64,000 nucleotides of DNA from Spongiibacter thalassae (GCF_012272835.1 NZ_JAAWWK010000002.1:897451-961450); one strand, 5' to 3'; positions 17,026 to 27,687 are shown, counted from the first letter of the stretch. The notes: a model not told the origin generated them from the letters alone. Program-made: numbers and translations.

Positions 17026-18486
17026 GACGTTCGCTCTCCTGAAGCTGCCGTTAAACCGACCCTGGCACGGGGTGTTAAGTGTAACCACCTCTGGTCGTGG
17101 CAGACAGTCCCACCCCGGGTCTTGCTCTGGATTATGCTGCTATTTTGCGCCGTGGCAAATGCGGCGAGCGCCGCTGACGACGCTTGCCAGCGCGCGGCCA
17201 TTCCCCGAAGCGAATCTTTAACCACCGTGCTGCCAGCACTGAGCGGTGAGCAATTTATACATTTACAAGGCCTGGCGTCGCAGTGTGCCGACGCCGCTGC
17301 GGTCTTGGCAGAACTGGCCTTCTGGGGAGAAACCCAGCTGGGCGTGGCGCGGGACTTGAGTGCCTTTCGGCGCTACGCCGATTTGGCCAAGGGTAGTGCC
17401 GAGTGGCTCGGTCGCTTGCGTCTTCTGCGCGCGGCGGATGAAATTGTTTCAGCAAAAGCGCCAGCGGAGCGCTTGTTCGCAGTACAGCAATTCAACTGGG
17501 AATTGCTGTCTGACTCTGTGCCGCGTCGCCAATATGCCCTGGCGGTGTTGAATGAACTGCGCTGGTATGTGCCCGTTGTGCGGCGCAGGGAGGGAGGTAA
17601 TAGCTGGGGCTTGCTGGTGGGGGCGTCCGGCTCATCGGTGCTATCGATGGACAAGGGCGTATTGGTGCTGGGCGATGCCGACGCCTTTGCGCGAACCGAT
17701 ACCCGCCCGGCGGCGGTATATTTCCCGGCGGATCATCTCGCCGGCAACCGACAATTGCGCCAGTGGTCGATGCCGCAGGGTCGCCAGATTGGTCGCTTGT
17801 ACACGGTGTATCCCGATCGCAGTGATGGCCATTGCACGGTGACCCGGTTGAATGCACAGTGGCTGCTGACCGCCGCCCATTGTTTGTTTGCGGCATCGGC
17901 CCGGAACACCCCGGCGACCAGTTTGTATTACTATCCCTCGCCACTGTCCCGGCCCTTGTACCGTGTAGCCGTCGAGCAGGCCTGGGTGCTGCCCAACCAT
18001 CACCGGGATTTGCTGAGCGGGAATGTATTGGCCTATACCGGACGCGATCTTGCTTTGCTGAAAATAGCGCAAGCTGCCACAATCGCCGGGGCGGGGGATG
18101 ATAGCGAAGGGCGCTCGCCGATGATCCTGGAACTTGCGGTGCTGGGGCGGGAGGCGACAGATCTGGTCAGTTATTCCTATCCCTCCGACAAGCAATATGA
18201 CAGCCTGTGGTTGAGCCAGTGTGCCAGCGAATTTTATGGCCATATGCCCGGCGCCGCCTTGGCGGTGCACCGGCTCGACTGTGACAACAGTCGCGGCCAA
18301 AGCGGTGCGGCGGTCAGTCGCTTCGATGGTGCGATCGTCGGGGTATTATCGGCGCGGGTCAGTGGCGGTGATGGGGGAGTCGGTACCGCTATTGCCGCCT
18401 TTACCCCGGCGGTGCTTGCGGACATCAAGCAGATCGTTCAGGGTCAGCTTCCTGAGAATATGCACTGGCAGGTGCTGGGGTTTTAA
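17020..18486 (+). CDS. secreted trypsin-like serine protease with long N-terminal region
   Basis: This protein is 488 aa from ATG 17020, though the true start is unsure. A hydrophobic segment VLLWIMLLFCAVANAASA at about residues 38-55 looks like a signal peptide with an unusually long n-region. Residues about 60-260 match nothing I know. The C-terminal half is a chymotrypsin-fold protease with His287 (LTAAHC), Asp343 (GRDLALLK) and Ser428 (GQSGAAV). The likely location is periplasm or outside. The gene is divergent from alr with overlapping 5' ends and is not clearly in an operon. Confidence 0.8.
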   Translation: MQDVRSPEAAVKPTLARGVKCNHLWSWQTVPPRVLLWIMLLFCAVANAASAADDACQRAAIPRSESLTTVLPALSGEQFIHLQGLASQCADAAAVLAELAFWGETQLGVARDLSAFRRYADLAKGSAEWLGRLRLLRAADEIVSAKAPAERLFAVQQFNWELLSDSVPRRQYALAVLNELRWYVPVVRRREGGNSWGLLVGASGSSVLSMDKGVLVLGDADAFARTDTRPAAVYFPADHLAGNRQLRQWSMPQGRQIGRLYTVYPDRSDGHCTVTRLNAQWLLTAAHCLFAASARNTPATSLYYYPSPLSRPLYRVAVEQAWVLPNHHRDLLSGNVLAYTGRDLALLKIAQAATIAGAGDDSEGRSPMILELAVLGREATDLVSYSYPSDKQYDSLWLSQCASEFYGHMPGAALAVHRLDCDNSRGQSGAAVSRFDGAIVGVLSARVSGGDGGVGTAIAAFTPAVLADIKQIVQGQLPENMHWQVLGF

Positions 18487-18495
18487 CACCAAAAT

Positions 18496-18523
18496 TTGCT
18501 TGCGATCGACCATATTGTATAGT
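18496..18523 (+). promoter_or_regulatory. candidate sigma-70 promoter of the 5'-nucleotidase gene
   Basis: TTGCTT (18496-18501) and TATAGT (18518-18523) are separated by 16 bases, ending 28 bases before the ATG at 18552. They lie between the protease stop and the nucleotidase start, so the latter probably has its own promoter. Confidence 0.4.
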
Positions 18524-18551
18524 GAAACCACGTGAGTTGAGTGAGAACTAC

Positions 18552-19466
18552 ATGCCCAAGGGATTTGAGGACAAGCTGGTTGTAGCGATATCGTCGCGGG
18601 CATTGTTTAACCTCGACGAAAGTCATCGGGTTTTCGAGCAACACGGTCTCGATGCGTATCAGCAATATCAAATTGAGCACGAAGACGAAATACTGGAAAC
18701 CGGCGAAGCCTTCAATATTGTTGAACGCTTACTGCAGCTAAACGAGTTGTTGGACCGAGCGCGGGTGGAGGTTATTTTGCTTTCCCGCAACTCGGCGGAC
18801 ACTGGGCTCAGGGTGTTTAACTCGATAGAGCACTATGGTCTGGATATTCGTCGTGCGGCATTCAGTGGTGGCGAAAGCCCTTACCGCTATGTGTCGGCCT
18901 TTGGTTGTCACCTGTTTTTATCCACCCATGCCGAGGATGTGCGGCGCGCGCTGGATAACGGTATTGCCGCCGCCACCCTGCTGCCCCGTTCCCGTAAGCT
19001 GGCCAATGATCCCAAACGGGAGTTGCGTTTCGCCTTCGACGGCGATGCGGTGCTGTTTTCTGACGAAGCCGAACGGGTGTTCAAGGCCAAGGGCCTGGAA
19101 GCGTTCACCGCCAGCGAAGTAGCTTCGGCGAATTTGCCCCTGAGTGGCGGGCCGTTCAAACCCTTTTTGTCGGCGTTAAATACCCTGCAAAAGGAGTTTC
19201 CCTCGGATGCGCCGCCGATCAGAACCGCACTGGTAACCGCTCGCTCTGCGCCAGCCCATAAACGGGTCATACGCACCCTGCGCGAGTGGGATATTCGAAT
19301 TGATGAGTCGCTGTTCCTCGGTGGCCTGGAAAAGGGTGAGTTTCTGCGTGCCTACGGTGCCGATGTCTTTTTCGACGACCAGCCCACCCACTGTGAGTCG
19401 GCCAGTGAACATGTTTCCACCGGACACGTGCCCCATGGCATTGCCAACAATCCAGAACTTCAATAA
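18552..19466 (+). CDS. 5'-nucleotidase (cytosolic cN-I-like family)
   Basis: This 304-aa protein resembles the bacterial relatives of cytosolic 5'-nucleotidase I, which dephosphorylate nucleoside monophosphates. The stretches ILLSRNSADTGLRVFNSIEHYGLDI, AAFSGGESPYRYVSAF, AFDGDAVLFSDEAERVF (a HAD-like DGD motif) and LVTARSAPAHKRVI are typical. ATG 18552 is preferred to an in-frame ATG at 18522, which would fall inside the candidate -10 box. It is followed 33 bases later by cysB. Confidence 0.85.
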   Translation: MPKGFEDKLVVAISSRALFNLDESHRVFEQHGLDAYQQYQIEHEDEILETGEAFNIVERLLQLNELLDRARVEVILLSRNSADTGLRVFNSIEHYGLDIRRAAFSGGESPYRYVSAFGCHLFLSTHAEDVRRALDNGIAAATLLPRSRKLANDPKRELRFAFDGDAVLFSDEAERVFKAKGLEAFTASEVASANLPLSGGPFKPFLSALNTLQKEFPSDAPPIRTALVTARSAPAHKRVIRTLREWDIRIDESLFLGGLEKGEFLRAYGADVFFDDQPTHCESASEHVSTGHVPHGIANNPELQ

Positions 19467-19478
19467 AAACCGAATTGA

Positions 19479-20474
<996 letters not shown>

Positions 20475-20475
20475 T

Positions 20476-20599
20476 GGGGAGACGCAGAACGGGAGACGAT
20501 AGACGCTAAAACAGGCTTGGGCCACGTTTGGCAAGGGAGCGTTCTCGACGCAAGCGCCTCGAAGAAGCGTCTCCCGTCTCCCATACAGCGTCTCCCGTC
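20476..20599. repeat. long imperfect palindrome (REP-like element), copy 1
   Basis: Three arm pairs nest in order: GGGAGACGC 20477-20485 with GCGTCTCCC 20588-20596, GGGAGACG 20491-20498 with CGTCTCCC 20575-20582, and AGACGCT 20501-20507 with AGCGTCT 20566-20572. The unpaired bases between blocks are symmetric (5/5 and 2/2), with a loop of about 58 bases. It starts two bases after the cysB stop and ends before thrH. No poly-U follows. A second element with the same AGACGCT/AGCGTCT core is at 30371-30431. Confidence 0.7.
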
Positions 20600-20667
20600 A
20601 ACGGAATTGCTTTCTCTGCGCCAAGCCGTTAGATTGAGCGCCTTTTCAAACTTAGGAGAATGACGTC

Positions 20668-21285
20668 GTGGAAATCGCTTGCCTGGACCTGGAGGGGGTG
20701 TTGATCCCTGAAATCTGGATTGACTTTGCCGAGCGCACGGGCATTGAGGCATTGAAGGCGACGACCCGGGATATTCCCGATTACGACGTACTGATGCAGC
20801 AGCGCCTGCGCCTCCTTGAGGAAAACGGTTTGGGTCTGCCGGATATTCAGGCGGTTATTGCCGATATGCGGCCTATGGAAGGTGCGCGGGAATTCCTCGA
20901 CTGGCTGCGCGCCCGTTTTCAGGTGGTGATCCTGTCAGACACTTTCTATGAGTTTGCCGCGCCGTTGATGGAGCAACTGGGCTGGCCGACACTGCTGTGT
21001 CACCGTCTGGAAACCGATAACCTGGGCAAGGTGGTGGATTACAATATCCGTCAGGTCAATCCCAAGCGCCAGGCGGTACTGGCATTTAAAACCCTGTACT
21101 ACCGGATTATTGCTGCCGGTGACTCCTACAACGACACCACCATGCTGGCCGAGGCCGATGCCGGTATTTTGTTCAAGGCGCCGGACAATGTGATCTCGGA
21201 GTTCCCGCAATTCCCTGCTGTGCACAGCTACGAAGATCTGAAGAAAGAGTTTTTGAAGGCGTCGAACCGCAACTTGAGCCTGTAA
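20668..21285 (+). CDS. thrH: bifunctional phosphoserine phosphatase/homoserine phosphotransferase ThrH
   Basis: This 205-aa HAD-family protein starts MEIACLDLEGVLIPEIWI. The nucleophile motif reads DLEGV rather than the common DxDxT, which is the known hallmark of ThrH. GDSYNDTTML supplies the metal-binding acidic residues. In Pseudomonas ThrH dephosphorylates phosphoserine and can transfer phosphate to homoserine. The start is a GTG preceded by AGGAG. It lies downstream of cysB, as in Pseudomonas. Confidence 0.92.
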   Translation: MEIACLDLEGVLIPEIWIDFAERTGIEALKATTRDIPDYDVLMQQRLRLLEENGLGLPDIQAVIADMRPMEGAREFLDWLRARFQVVILSDTFYEFAAPLMEQLGWPTLLCHRLETDNLGKVVDYNIRQVNPKRQAVLAFKTLYYRIIAAGDSYNDTTMLAEADAGILFKAPDNVISEFPQFPAVHSYEDLKKEFLKASNRNLSL

Positions 21286-21327
21286 GGCTGCCGTCGCTGC
21301 CGTTCGCAATCTTCGGGCGGTGGCAAC

Positions 21328-22665
21328 TTACTCGGCGTCCCGCAGCCGTGACAGCAGGGCGCCGATCTTCTCGTCAATTTCCCTCAATTCCTCGTCAACA
21401 TTCGAGTCGGCGACAATCCCGCCGCCGGCCCAGCCACGTATTGTGCCGTCCTGACAAACAAAGCTGCGAATGGTAATACTACTGTCGACTGTGCCCCCTG
21501 CAGAGATATAGAACACCGAGCCGCAATACAGTGAGCGTCGCGCGGGTTCCAGTTCGGCAATAATTTCCATGGCCCGCCGTTTGGGGGCGCCGGTAATTGA
21601 ACCCCCGGGAAAGCAATTAAACAGGGCACGGATTGGCCCGACATCCTCGCGCATCTGCCCATTGACGGTGCTGACCAGGTGGTGGACGGTGCGAAAGCTC
21701 TGTAATTCAAGCAGTTTCTCGGTGTACACACTGCCAGGCGTGCAGGATCGGCCGAGATCGTTGCGCAATAAATCGACGATCATAATGTTTTCGGCGCGGT
21801 TTTTAGCGCTTTGCTTCAGCGCCTGTGCGGCGTCCTGATCTGCTTTCGGGTCGGTATGGCGGGGTGCTGTGCCCTTGATTGGCTGGGTTTGCAAGCGCCG
21901 TTCGCTGTCGATACTGAGCAGGCGCTCAGGGGAGAAGCTGAGCAATTGCGCCGGGCCAAAATCCCAGTAAGCGGAGAACGGTGCGGCGGCAACCGAGCGC
22001 AGGCGCAGGTAGGCGCTCAGTGGCGAGCCGCTGTAGGAGGCTTGAAAATCCCGGGCGAGGTTGATCTGGTAACAGTCCCCGGCCTGAATATAGGACTGCA
22101 CTTTTGCAAAGGCGGCACGATATTGTTCAGGTCCAAGCTGGCTGCTGAAGTCGCCCTTGAGGTGAAAGGGGGCGAGTGGGGCGCTGTCGTCAAACAAGCC
22201 AGCGAACATTCTGTGGGCAATATGGCTGCTGCAGTCGGGCTGCAGCACCAGATGGGTTTGGACGGTGTGATGGTCGACAACGATCGCCCAGCCAAACACC
22301 CCCACCCGCGCCAGCGGTAGAGGACTTGAGGGCGGACGACCGAGATGGATGGCTTCACCGTAGTCGTAGCTGAGATAGCCAATTGCCCCGCCGCAAAAGG
22401 GCAGGCTGTCGTCGCTTTCCAGTCGTCCCATCGCCAGGGCGATGTCCCGCTCAGCAGCTAATAATGATTCTTCAAATGTTCCATAGCTGCTTGGTTTTAA
22501 AGTAATAACTCTTTCTGGTTCGGCGCTGATAATGCTGTAGCGACCGCGTTCGCTTTGGGGCTTCCCCGAGTCGAGAATACATATCGAAGAGGCGTTGCCA
22601 AGCCAGCCGATGTAGGTGCTGATGTCGTCGTGGTAGGGAAGGGATCGGCGTCGAAGTCTGGACAT
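21328..22665 (-). CDS. pabB: aminodeoxychorismate synthase component I
   Basis: This 445-aa chorismate-using enzyme makes 4-amino-4-deoxychorismate for folate synthesis together with a PabA glutaminase. Lys264 in PIKGT is the residue that distinguishes PabB from anthranilate synthase. The rest of the chorismate-binding domain is intact: SFSPERLL, ENIMIVDLLRNDLG, FPGGSITGAPK and GWAGGGIVADS. pabA is not in the window. It is convergent with thrH and divergent from the propionate operon. Confidence 0.92.
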   Translation of the reverse strand: MSRLRRRSLPYHDDISTYIGWLGNASSICILDSGKPQSERGRYSIISAEPERVITLKPSSYGTFEESLLAAERDIALAMGRLESDDSLPFCGGAIGYLSYDYGEAIHLGRPPSSPLPLARVGVFGWAIVVDHHTVQTHLVLQPDCSSHIAHRMFAGLFDDSAPLAPFHLKGDFSSQLGPEQYRAAFAKVQSYIQAGDCYQINLARDFQASYSGSPLSAYLRLRSVAAAPFSAYWDFGPAQLLSFSPERLLSIDSERRLQTQPIKGTAPRHTDPKADQDAAQALKQSAKNRAENIMIVDLLRNDLGRSCTPGSVYTEKLLELQSFRTVHHLVSTVNGQMREDVGPIRALFNCFPGGSITGAPKRRAMEIIAELEPARRSLYCGSVFYISAGGTVDSSITIRSFVCQDGTIRGWAGGGIVADSNVDEELREIDEKIGALLSRLRDAE

Positions 22666-22783
22666 GGCGACGGGGTTTGACCTCAGTGTATGGTCGGGAT
22701 GCTGCCGCGATTGTACGTGCTAGGCCTATGAAAAATCTACTGTTTTAGTCATTGTGCCGGAACCTCGGAATGGTCTGTTTGGA

Positions 22784-22812
22784 TTGACACTTGGGTCGCT
22801 TCCCAGTAAGGT
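22784..22812 (+). promoter_or_regulatory. candidate promoter of the propionyl-CoA operon
   Basis: A perfect TTGACA (22784-22789) is followed 17 bases later by TAAGGT (22807-22812), about 185 bases before the carboxyltransferase start. The 331-base gap 22666-22996 holds no gene I can support; apart from this promoter it would be a long 5' leader plus the divergent upstream region of pabB. I see no clear operator. Confidence 0.45.
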
Positions 22813-22996
22813 TAGCCGCCGCTTTGAGAAACACCAAACCGTCGCCGGAATCACACCTAGAACGGTACGTTCTCAATCATCCGTAACTCCTCCGCCAGCT
22901 GGCGTGAAATCTAGCAGCCTTTTCTGAGGGTTGTGGGTTAACTCAGCCTGTGGTTGGAGCCGGAAACAAGAATCATTGCATCTGGGACTGACAGGC

Positions 22997-24730
22997 ATGA
23001 GCAAAAAAGAGCAATTGACTCCCTCATTGGAAAATCCGTTCGCGCAGAAATCTGAGCTCGAATTCACCGTACCCGGTCAGATCGACTACGATCCAGGCTT
23101 ATATGAAGCTGCACTTCAGGCCGGCTACGACCTCCAGCAACGTCCGCAAAAAGCTGCCGGTGTAAAAGCCACCCAAAAGCAGCATGAAAAGAAGCGGATG
23201 ACGATTTGGGAACGTATCCAGGTATTGGCTGATGCCGGTAGCGAACCCAAAGTGTTGTACCAGAACTGGGGTAAAAACCTCGATGGTGCCTCGCTGGTGA
23301 CCGCAATTATTAAGGTAAATGGCCGCGATATCGCCATGTACGGGCACGATTTTACCGTGCGTGCTGGCTCGATGGACGCGACCAATGGCAGCAAGCTGGC
23401 CAAGCTGTTTGAGCTGGCGGGTAAGTTGGGCATTCCTCTGGTTGGCATGAATGACTCTGCCGGAGCCTATATTCCAGCCGGTGTTGGTGGACTCGATGGC
23501 TATGCCGAGGCCTTTACCGCACTGCGTAAAATAAACGGCGTCGTGCCCTCCATTATGTGTATGTTCGGCTACAACGCCGGCGGTGGCTCTTACCTGCCCC
23601 GTCAGGGCTCGTTTATCATTCAGCCCAACGACACCTTCTTCGGACTGACTGGCCCCGGTGTTGTTAAATCGGTACTGGGTGAAGACGTTACCGCTGATGA
23701 ACTCGGCGGACCCGCAGTGCACAGCAAGTCCGGTGTTACCGACTTTGTTGTACCCGACGAAGTGGCAGCGCTGCGCAAGGTCAAGGAGCTGCTGAACTAT
23801 CTGCCGGACAATTCCTCTTCACAGCCGCCATTCCAGCCAACATCTGATCCGATCAAGCGTAAAACCTGGGATGTAGATCTGCTGTTGAAAAAGGCCTTTA
23901 ACAGCCCGACCGGCTTTAACACGCCTTTCGATATCAGCATTATCATTCAGCAGATGTGCGATCACGGCGACTACTTTGAAATTCAGCCTGAGCGCGCCCG
24001 CAACACCATCTGTGCGCTGGGTCGAATCGGCGGTAATGTGGTCGGCTTTGTCGCCAACAACTCTGCGGTGGCCTCGGGCCAGATTGACATCGACGCAGCC
24101 TACAAGAACGCGCGCTTTATCCGCTTCTGTAATGTTTACAATATTCCGGTGATCTTTATGGAAGACACCACCGGCTTCCTGCCCGGTCGTGAGCAAGAAG
24201 CAGGCGGTATTGTTCAGGCGGGTCGCGCTATGCTGGACGCGATTATCGACCTGCGTACACCGCGCTTCCTGGTGATTGTGCGCAACGCCTTCGGTGGCGC
24301 CTACGCCGCGTTTAACAACTACCCCACCGGTGCCGACTTTGTCTGCGCGCTGCCCACCACTCGCCTGGCGGTAATGGGGCCAGCGGGTGTGGAGTATGTG
24401 TACAAGGAAGAAGTGCGCAAAATCCGCGGCTCAATCCAATCCCGCATCGCGGAAGGCACCAAGCAAAACATCAGTGCTGGCATGAACGAAGCCGATGCTG
24501 AAAGCGCTGCCAAAGCGGCTGTTGCCGAGTGGCAAAAGCAGGAAGAGGCGCTGCTGACGCAACGCTACGAGCGCGAACTGATGAACCCCAATGAAGCACT
24601 TAGCCTGGGATCGATTTCCCAGATCGTGATGCCGTCAGACCTGAGACAGGTTCTTGGCGAGCAACTTGAACTGCACTTGAAGGGCTATACGCCGGCACCG
24701 ATGGGCGGTGTTCAGCGTGAGTTCCATTAA
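22997..24730 (+). CDS. acyl-CoA (propionyl-CoA) carboxylase carboxyltransferase subunit
   Basis: This 577-aa protein is a two-domain crotonase-fold carboxyltransferase that moves a carboxyl group from biotin to acyl-CoA. The N-terminal half contains [25 protein letters not shown] and [13 protein letters not shown]; the C-terminal half contains [16 protein letters not shown] and [13 protein letters not shown]. Its place ahead of the biotin carboxylase, epimerase and mutase makes propionyl-CoA the best-supported substrate. ATG 22997 is chosen because the open frame to 22931 adds non-conserved residues. It is somewhat longer than the usual 510-540 aa. Confidence 0.88.
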   Translation: MSKKEQLTPSLENPFAQKSELEFTVPGQIDYDPGLYEAALQAGYDLQQRPQKAAGVKATQKQHEKKRMTIWERIQVLADAGSEPKVLYQNWGKNLDGASLVTAIIKVNGRDIAMYGHDFTVRAGSMDATNGSKLAKLFELAGKLGIPLVGMNDSAGAYIPAGVGGLDGYAEAFTALRKINGVVPSIMCMFGYNAGGGSYLPRQGSFIIQPNDTFFGLTGPGVVKSVLGEDVTADELGGPAVHSKSGVTDFVVPDEVAALRKVKELLNYLPDNSSSQPPFQPTSDPIKRKTWDVDLLLKKAFNSPTGFNTPFDISIIIQQMCDHGDYFEIQPERARNTICALGRIGGNVVGFVANNSAVASGQIDIDAAYKNARFIRFCNVYNIPVIFMEDTTGFLPGREQEAGGIVQAGRAMLDAIIDLRTPRFLVIVRNAFGGAYAAFNNYPTGADFVCALPTTRLAVMGPAGVEYVYKEEVRKIRGSIQSRIAEGTKQNISAGMNEADAESAAKAAVAEWQKQEEALLTQRYERELMNPNEALSLGSISQIVMPSDLRQVLGEQLELHLKGYTPAPMGGVQREFH

Positions 24731-24781
24731 GAGCCGAGACATCACACAACGCTAATCGATTCGCTTACGAGGTTATTCAAC

Positions 24782-27625
24782 GTGCAGACCAGTAACAATT
24801 ATTACTTAAACAATCCGCTGACCCACAAAGATCGTCAGCTGGATAAATCCGCATCAGAGTGGGTGAGAAGTTTCTCCTGTAAGGATATGAAACCACTCAT
24901 TATTTGTCGTGGTCCGATTCGCAAGGAAGCGATGGATGTCTTCGACGAAATGGGCATTCACGGTTACGGCATTCTGCTGTCCGAGAAGGACTCCATCACC
25001 TACACCAACGCCCTTGCTCCCGAGTTGCGTACCCTGACCGATCCCGATCGCGTCCACCGCGTGCCAGACTACACCGGGGCCAACAAGGAAGAGCGTAATC
25101 GCCGCATACAGCAGATTATCCGCATCGCCCACGACAACGGCTATAACTCGATTTTTGCCGGTTATGGCTTTATGTCGGAAGATGCCGAGATGGTTGAAGC
25201 GATGGAAGAGGCCGGACTGAACTTTATCGGCCCCTGTTCCTTCACCCAGAAATCTGCGGGCATGAAAGACCAGGCCAAGCGCACCGCACTGGAAACCGGC
25301 GTATCGGTGACCCCCGGTGTCAACAACGCCACCAGCCTGGCTCTGTTCGCCAAATACGGCAAGGACGGTCTGGCCAAGTGTGCCAAGGACAATAATCTGT
25401 CAGTGGATTTCAGTCAGTGCAAGGACGAGGAGGAGCAGGCTCTGGCTCTGTTGGCCGCCTCGTACGATGCCGGTATCGATATTATCGACGCCAAGGACAT
25501 CGGCGAAGCCCTGAAGGTTGAAGCCAAGCGTATGCTGGCGGAAAAGCCCAACAACCGCTTCCGTCTGAAAGCCATCGCCGGTGGTGGTGGTAAAGGTCAG
25601 CGTATTCTTCAGTCTGCGAACTCCTACGAAGGCGCCAGCCTGGAAGAAAAAGTCGAAAAGGCCGCTGCCAATGTACCTTCGCTGGTGCTGGAGTGTCTGA
25701 TCGAGCTGAAAACCAACGGTGTGGGCGACAACAAAAACGTCCTGATCGAAATGAACATCGACACCACCCGCCACCAGGAAATCCAGGTAGTGGGCAACGG
25801 TGAATGGTGCATGACCATGGGCGGTCGCGATTGCTCATTGCAAATGCACGAGCAGAAACTGCTGGAAGTGTCCGTTACCGAAGAAGAGCTGGTCGCGGCT
25901 ATTGCTGCGGCAGAAGCAGCGGGTAGCACCGGTGAAGCCGAGCAGCTGAAAAAGGATCTGGTGATCCTGCAGCGCATGGAAGAAGAGGGCGCTGTATTCG
26001 GCCAAGCGGTGAAGCTGGACTCCGTCGGTACCTTTGAGTGTATCGTTGACGGTGAAGCCCACTACTTCATGGAAATGAACACGCGGATTCAGGTAGAACA
26101 CCGGGTAACCGAACTGTGCTACAAGCTCAAGTTCACTAACCCCGAAAATCCCGCAGATTACTTTATTGCTGAAAGCCTCGTTGAAGTGATGGTGCTGCTG
26201 GCCCGTCACGGCAAGCGTCTGCCCAAGCCAGAGCGTCTGCTGCGGGAAAAAACCTCGGTAGAAGCGCGGATGAACGCGACCAACCAAGCGCTCCAGCCCC
26301 ACGCGGGCGGGGTGATTGAAAACTGGTCTAATGCGATTGTTGGCGAGATTCGTGACGACCAGGGTATCTCTACCCACAACCCCGACACCGATGTATTCAT
26401 GAAATACCATCTGGCCGGGGCCTATGACTCCAACATCGCACTGCTGCTGACCACCGGTGAAACCCGCATGGACAGCTACAAGCGTCTTGCCGAAATTCTG
26501 CGTCGCACTGAACTGCGCGGTAAAGATCTGGCGACCAACCTGGAGTTCCACTACGGTTTGGTACACTGGTTTATCGGCAACGGCATTAACGCGCGCCCAA
26601 GCACGCGCTTTATCGTGCCTTATCTGACTGCGGTGGGCTTGCTGAAAGAGCAGGCGAACCAGATTGATCTGGAATACGCCTACGGCCAGATTCGCCAGTC
26701 GTACATCAATCGCGCAGCCGATACCGCAGCGGCGTGGGCGTCGGTGCTGGACGCCAAGCAATTGTTGGTTATCCGTCCGCTGGAACGCCTGTTTGCCGAG
26801 CCTCATTACATGGCGGGTTGGCTCAGCATTAACAAGGACACCGTGTCTGTTGGCAGTGACGGCGTGACCTGGTCAGAGAACCCGATTCTGCTCCTCGACC
26901 GTCTGTACCACTACCTGAATATGGATTTCGAAGCGGGCAAACCGGCGCGCTACATGATCTGGGACCACGATCATGAAATCCTGTCGGCGGCGGTTGGCTT
27001 CTACAACACCCTGGCGGAGCGCCTGGGCACCACCGACTATACCGAGACCGAGGCGCTGTTGGCCAAAGACGCCGCACCGGCGGGCTTCTCTAACGAAGAG
27101 TGGAGTGGCGTACGCAGTGCCCACGCAGGCTATATGGCCGGTACTGAGCTGCTGGCCATTCTGGCCCATATCGGTAAAGCCACCGGCTTCTGTGAGCTGG
27201 CGGTGAATGATGATCTCAGCATCACTATTCCCGAGCGCCTCACTGACGAAGCTTTGCAGAAGCGTATGGCCAAAGTGTTGGTACCGCCGCCAGCGGCCAA
27301 GTCCGATGAAATTCTCGCTGCCAGCGGCGGTATGTACTACCCCCGTGAAGCGCCGGGTATGGACGTGTTCGTCAGCGAAGGCGACCACTTCGAGGCGGGC
27401 GATACCCTGTACATCGTCGAAGTAATGAAGATGTTCAACAAGGTTGTTGCTCCCTTCGCCGGTACCGTTGAGAAAGTACTGATCGACGGCGACGGAGTGA
27501 TTATCAAGAAAGGGCAGCCGCTGTTCAAAGTCAGCCCCGACGAGAAAATCGAGGAAATCTCTCCCGAGGAAGTCGCGGCCGAGCGCCGTGCCAAGACCGC
27601 CCAGTTCCTGCAGGGCCTGGTTTAA
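24782..27625 (+). CDS. unusually long biotin carboxylase/biotin carrier subunit
   Basis: This 947-aa protein starts at GTG 24782. It has the biotin carboxylase core: N-terminal Rossmann part (residues about 38-160), ATP-grasp Gly loop GGGGKGQR (267-274), EMNTRIQVEHRVTE (431-444), then a C-terminal biotinyl domain with biotin Lys883 in EVMKM. Canonical alpha subunits are about 650-700 aa. Two differences stand out. About 60 extra residues precede the Gly loop. About 320 residues (roughly 530-850) between the two functional parts do not resemble the usual BT linker domain. About 64 residues follow the biotin site. Context says propionyl-CoA carboxylase alpha; the extra parts are unexplained. 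Confidence 0.82.
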   Translation: MQTSNNYYLNNPLTHKDRQLDKSASEWVRSFSCKDMKPLIICRGPIRKEAMDVFDEMGIHGYGILLSEKDSITYTNALAPELRTLTDPDRVHRVPDYTGANKEERNRRIQQIIRIAHDNGYNSIFAGYGFMSEDAEMVEAMEEAGLNFIGPCSFTQKSAGMKDQAKRTALETGVSVTPGVNNATSLALFAKYGKDGLAKCAKDNNLSVDFSQCKDEEEQALALLAASYDAGIDIIDAKDIGEALKVEAKRMLAEKPNNRFRLKAIAGGGGKGQRILQSANSYEGASLEEKVEKAAANVPSLVLECLIELKTNGVGDNKNVLIEMNIDTTRHQEIQVVGNGEWCMTMGGRDCSLQMHEQKLLEVSVTEEELVAAIAAAEAAGSTGEAEQLKKDLVILQRMEEEGAVFGQAVKLDSVGTFECIVDGEAHYFMEMNTRIQVEHRVTELCYKLKFTNPENPADYFIAESLVEVMVLLARHGKRLPKPERLLREKTSVEARMNATNQALQPHAGGVIENWSNAIVGEIRDDQGISTHNPDTDVFMKYHLAGAYDSNIALLLTTGETRMDSYKRLAEILRRTELRGKDLATNLEFHYGLVHWFIGNGINARPSTRFIVPYLTAVGLLKEQANQIDLEYAYGQIRQSYINRAADTAAAWASVLDAKQLLVIRPLERLFAEPHYMAGWLSINKDTVSVGSDGVTWSENPILLLDRLYHYLNMDFEAGKPARYMIWDHDHEILSAAVGFYNTLAERLGTTDYTETEALLAKDAAPAGFSNEEWSGVRSAHAGYMAGTELLAILAHIGKATGFCELAVNDDLSITIPERLTDEALQKRMAKVLVPPPAAKSDEILAASGGMYYPREAPGMDVFVSEGDHFEAGDTLYIVEVMKMFNKVVAPFAGTVEKVLIDGDGVIIKKGQPLFKVSPDEKIEEISPEEVAAERRAKTAQFLQGLV

Positions 27626-27636
27626 GGGCGAGAGTC

Positions 27637-27687
27637 GCCTGACGGAGGCGGAAACGCGTAGTCGGCGTTTTCCGTTCTTCGTCGGGC
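27637..27687 (+). repeat. intergenic hairpin between carboxylase and epimerase genes
   Basis: CGGAAACGC (27649-27657) pairs with GCGTTTTCCG (27664-27673, one T bulged) around a seven-base loop. The outer arms GCCTGACGGA and TTCGTCGGGC extend it with one G-U pair. No U-tract follows, so an RNA-processing or stability element is more likely than a terminator inside this operon. Confidence 0.5.

Noticed and set aside
20476-20599. CRISPR array from the repeated CGTCTCCC units
   Set aside because: The units are short, inverted rather than regularly spaced direct repeats, and explained by one hairpin.
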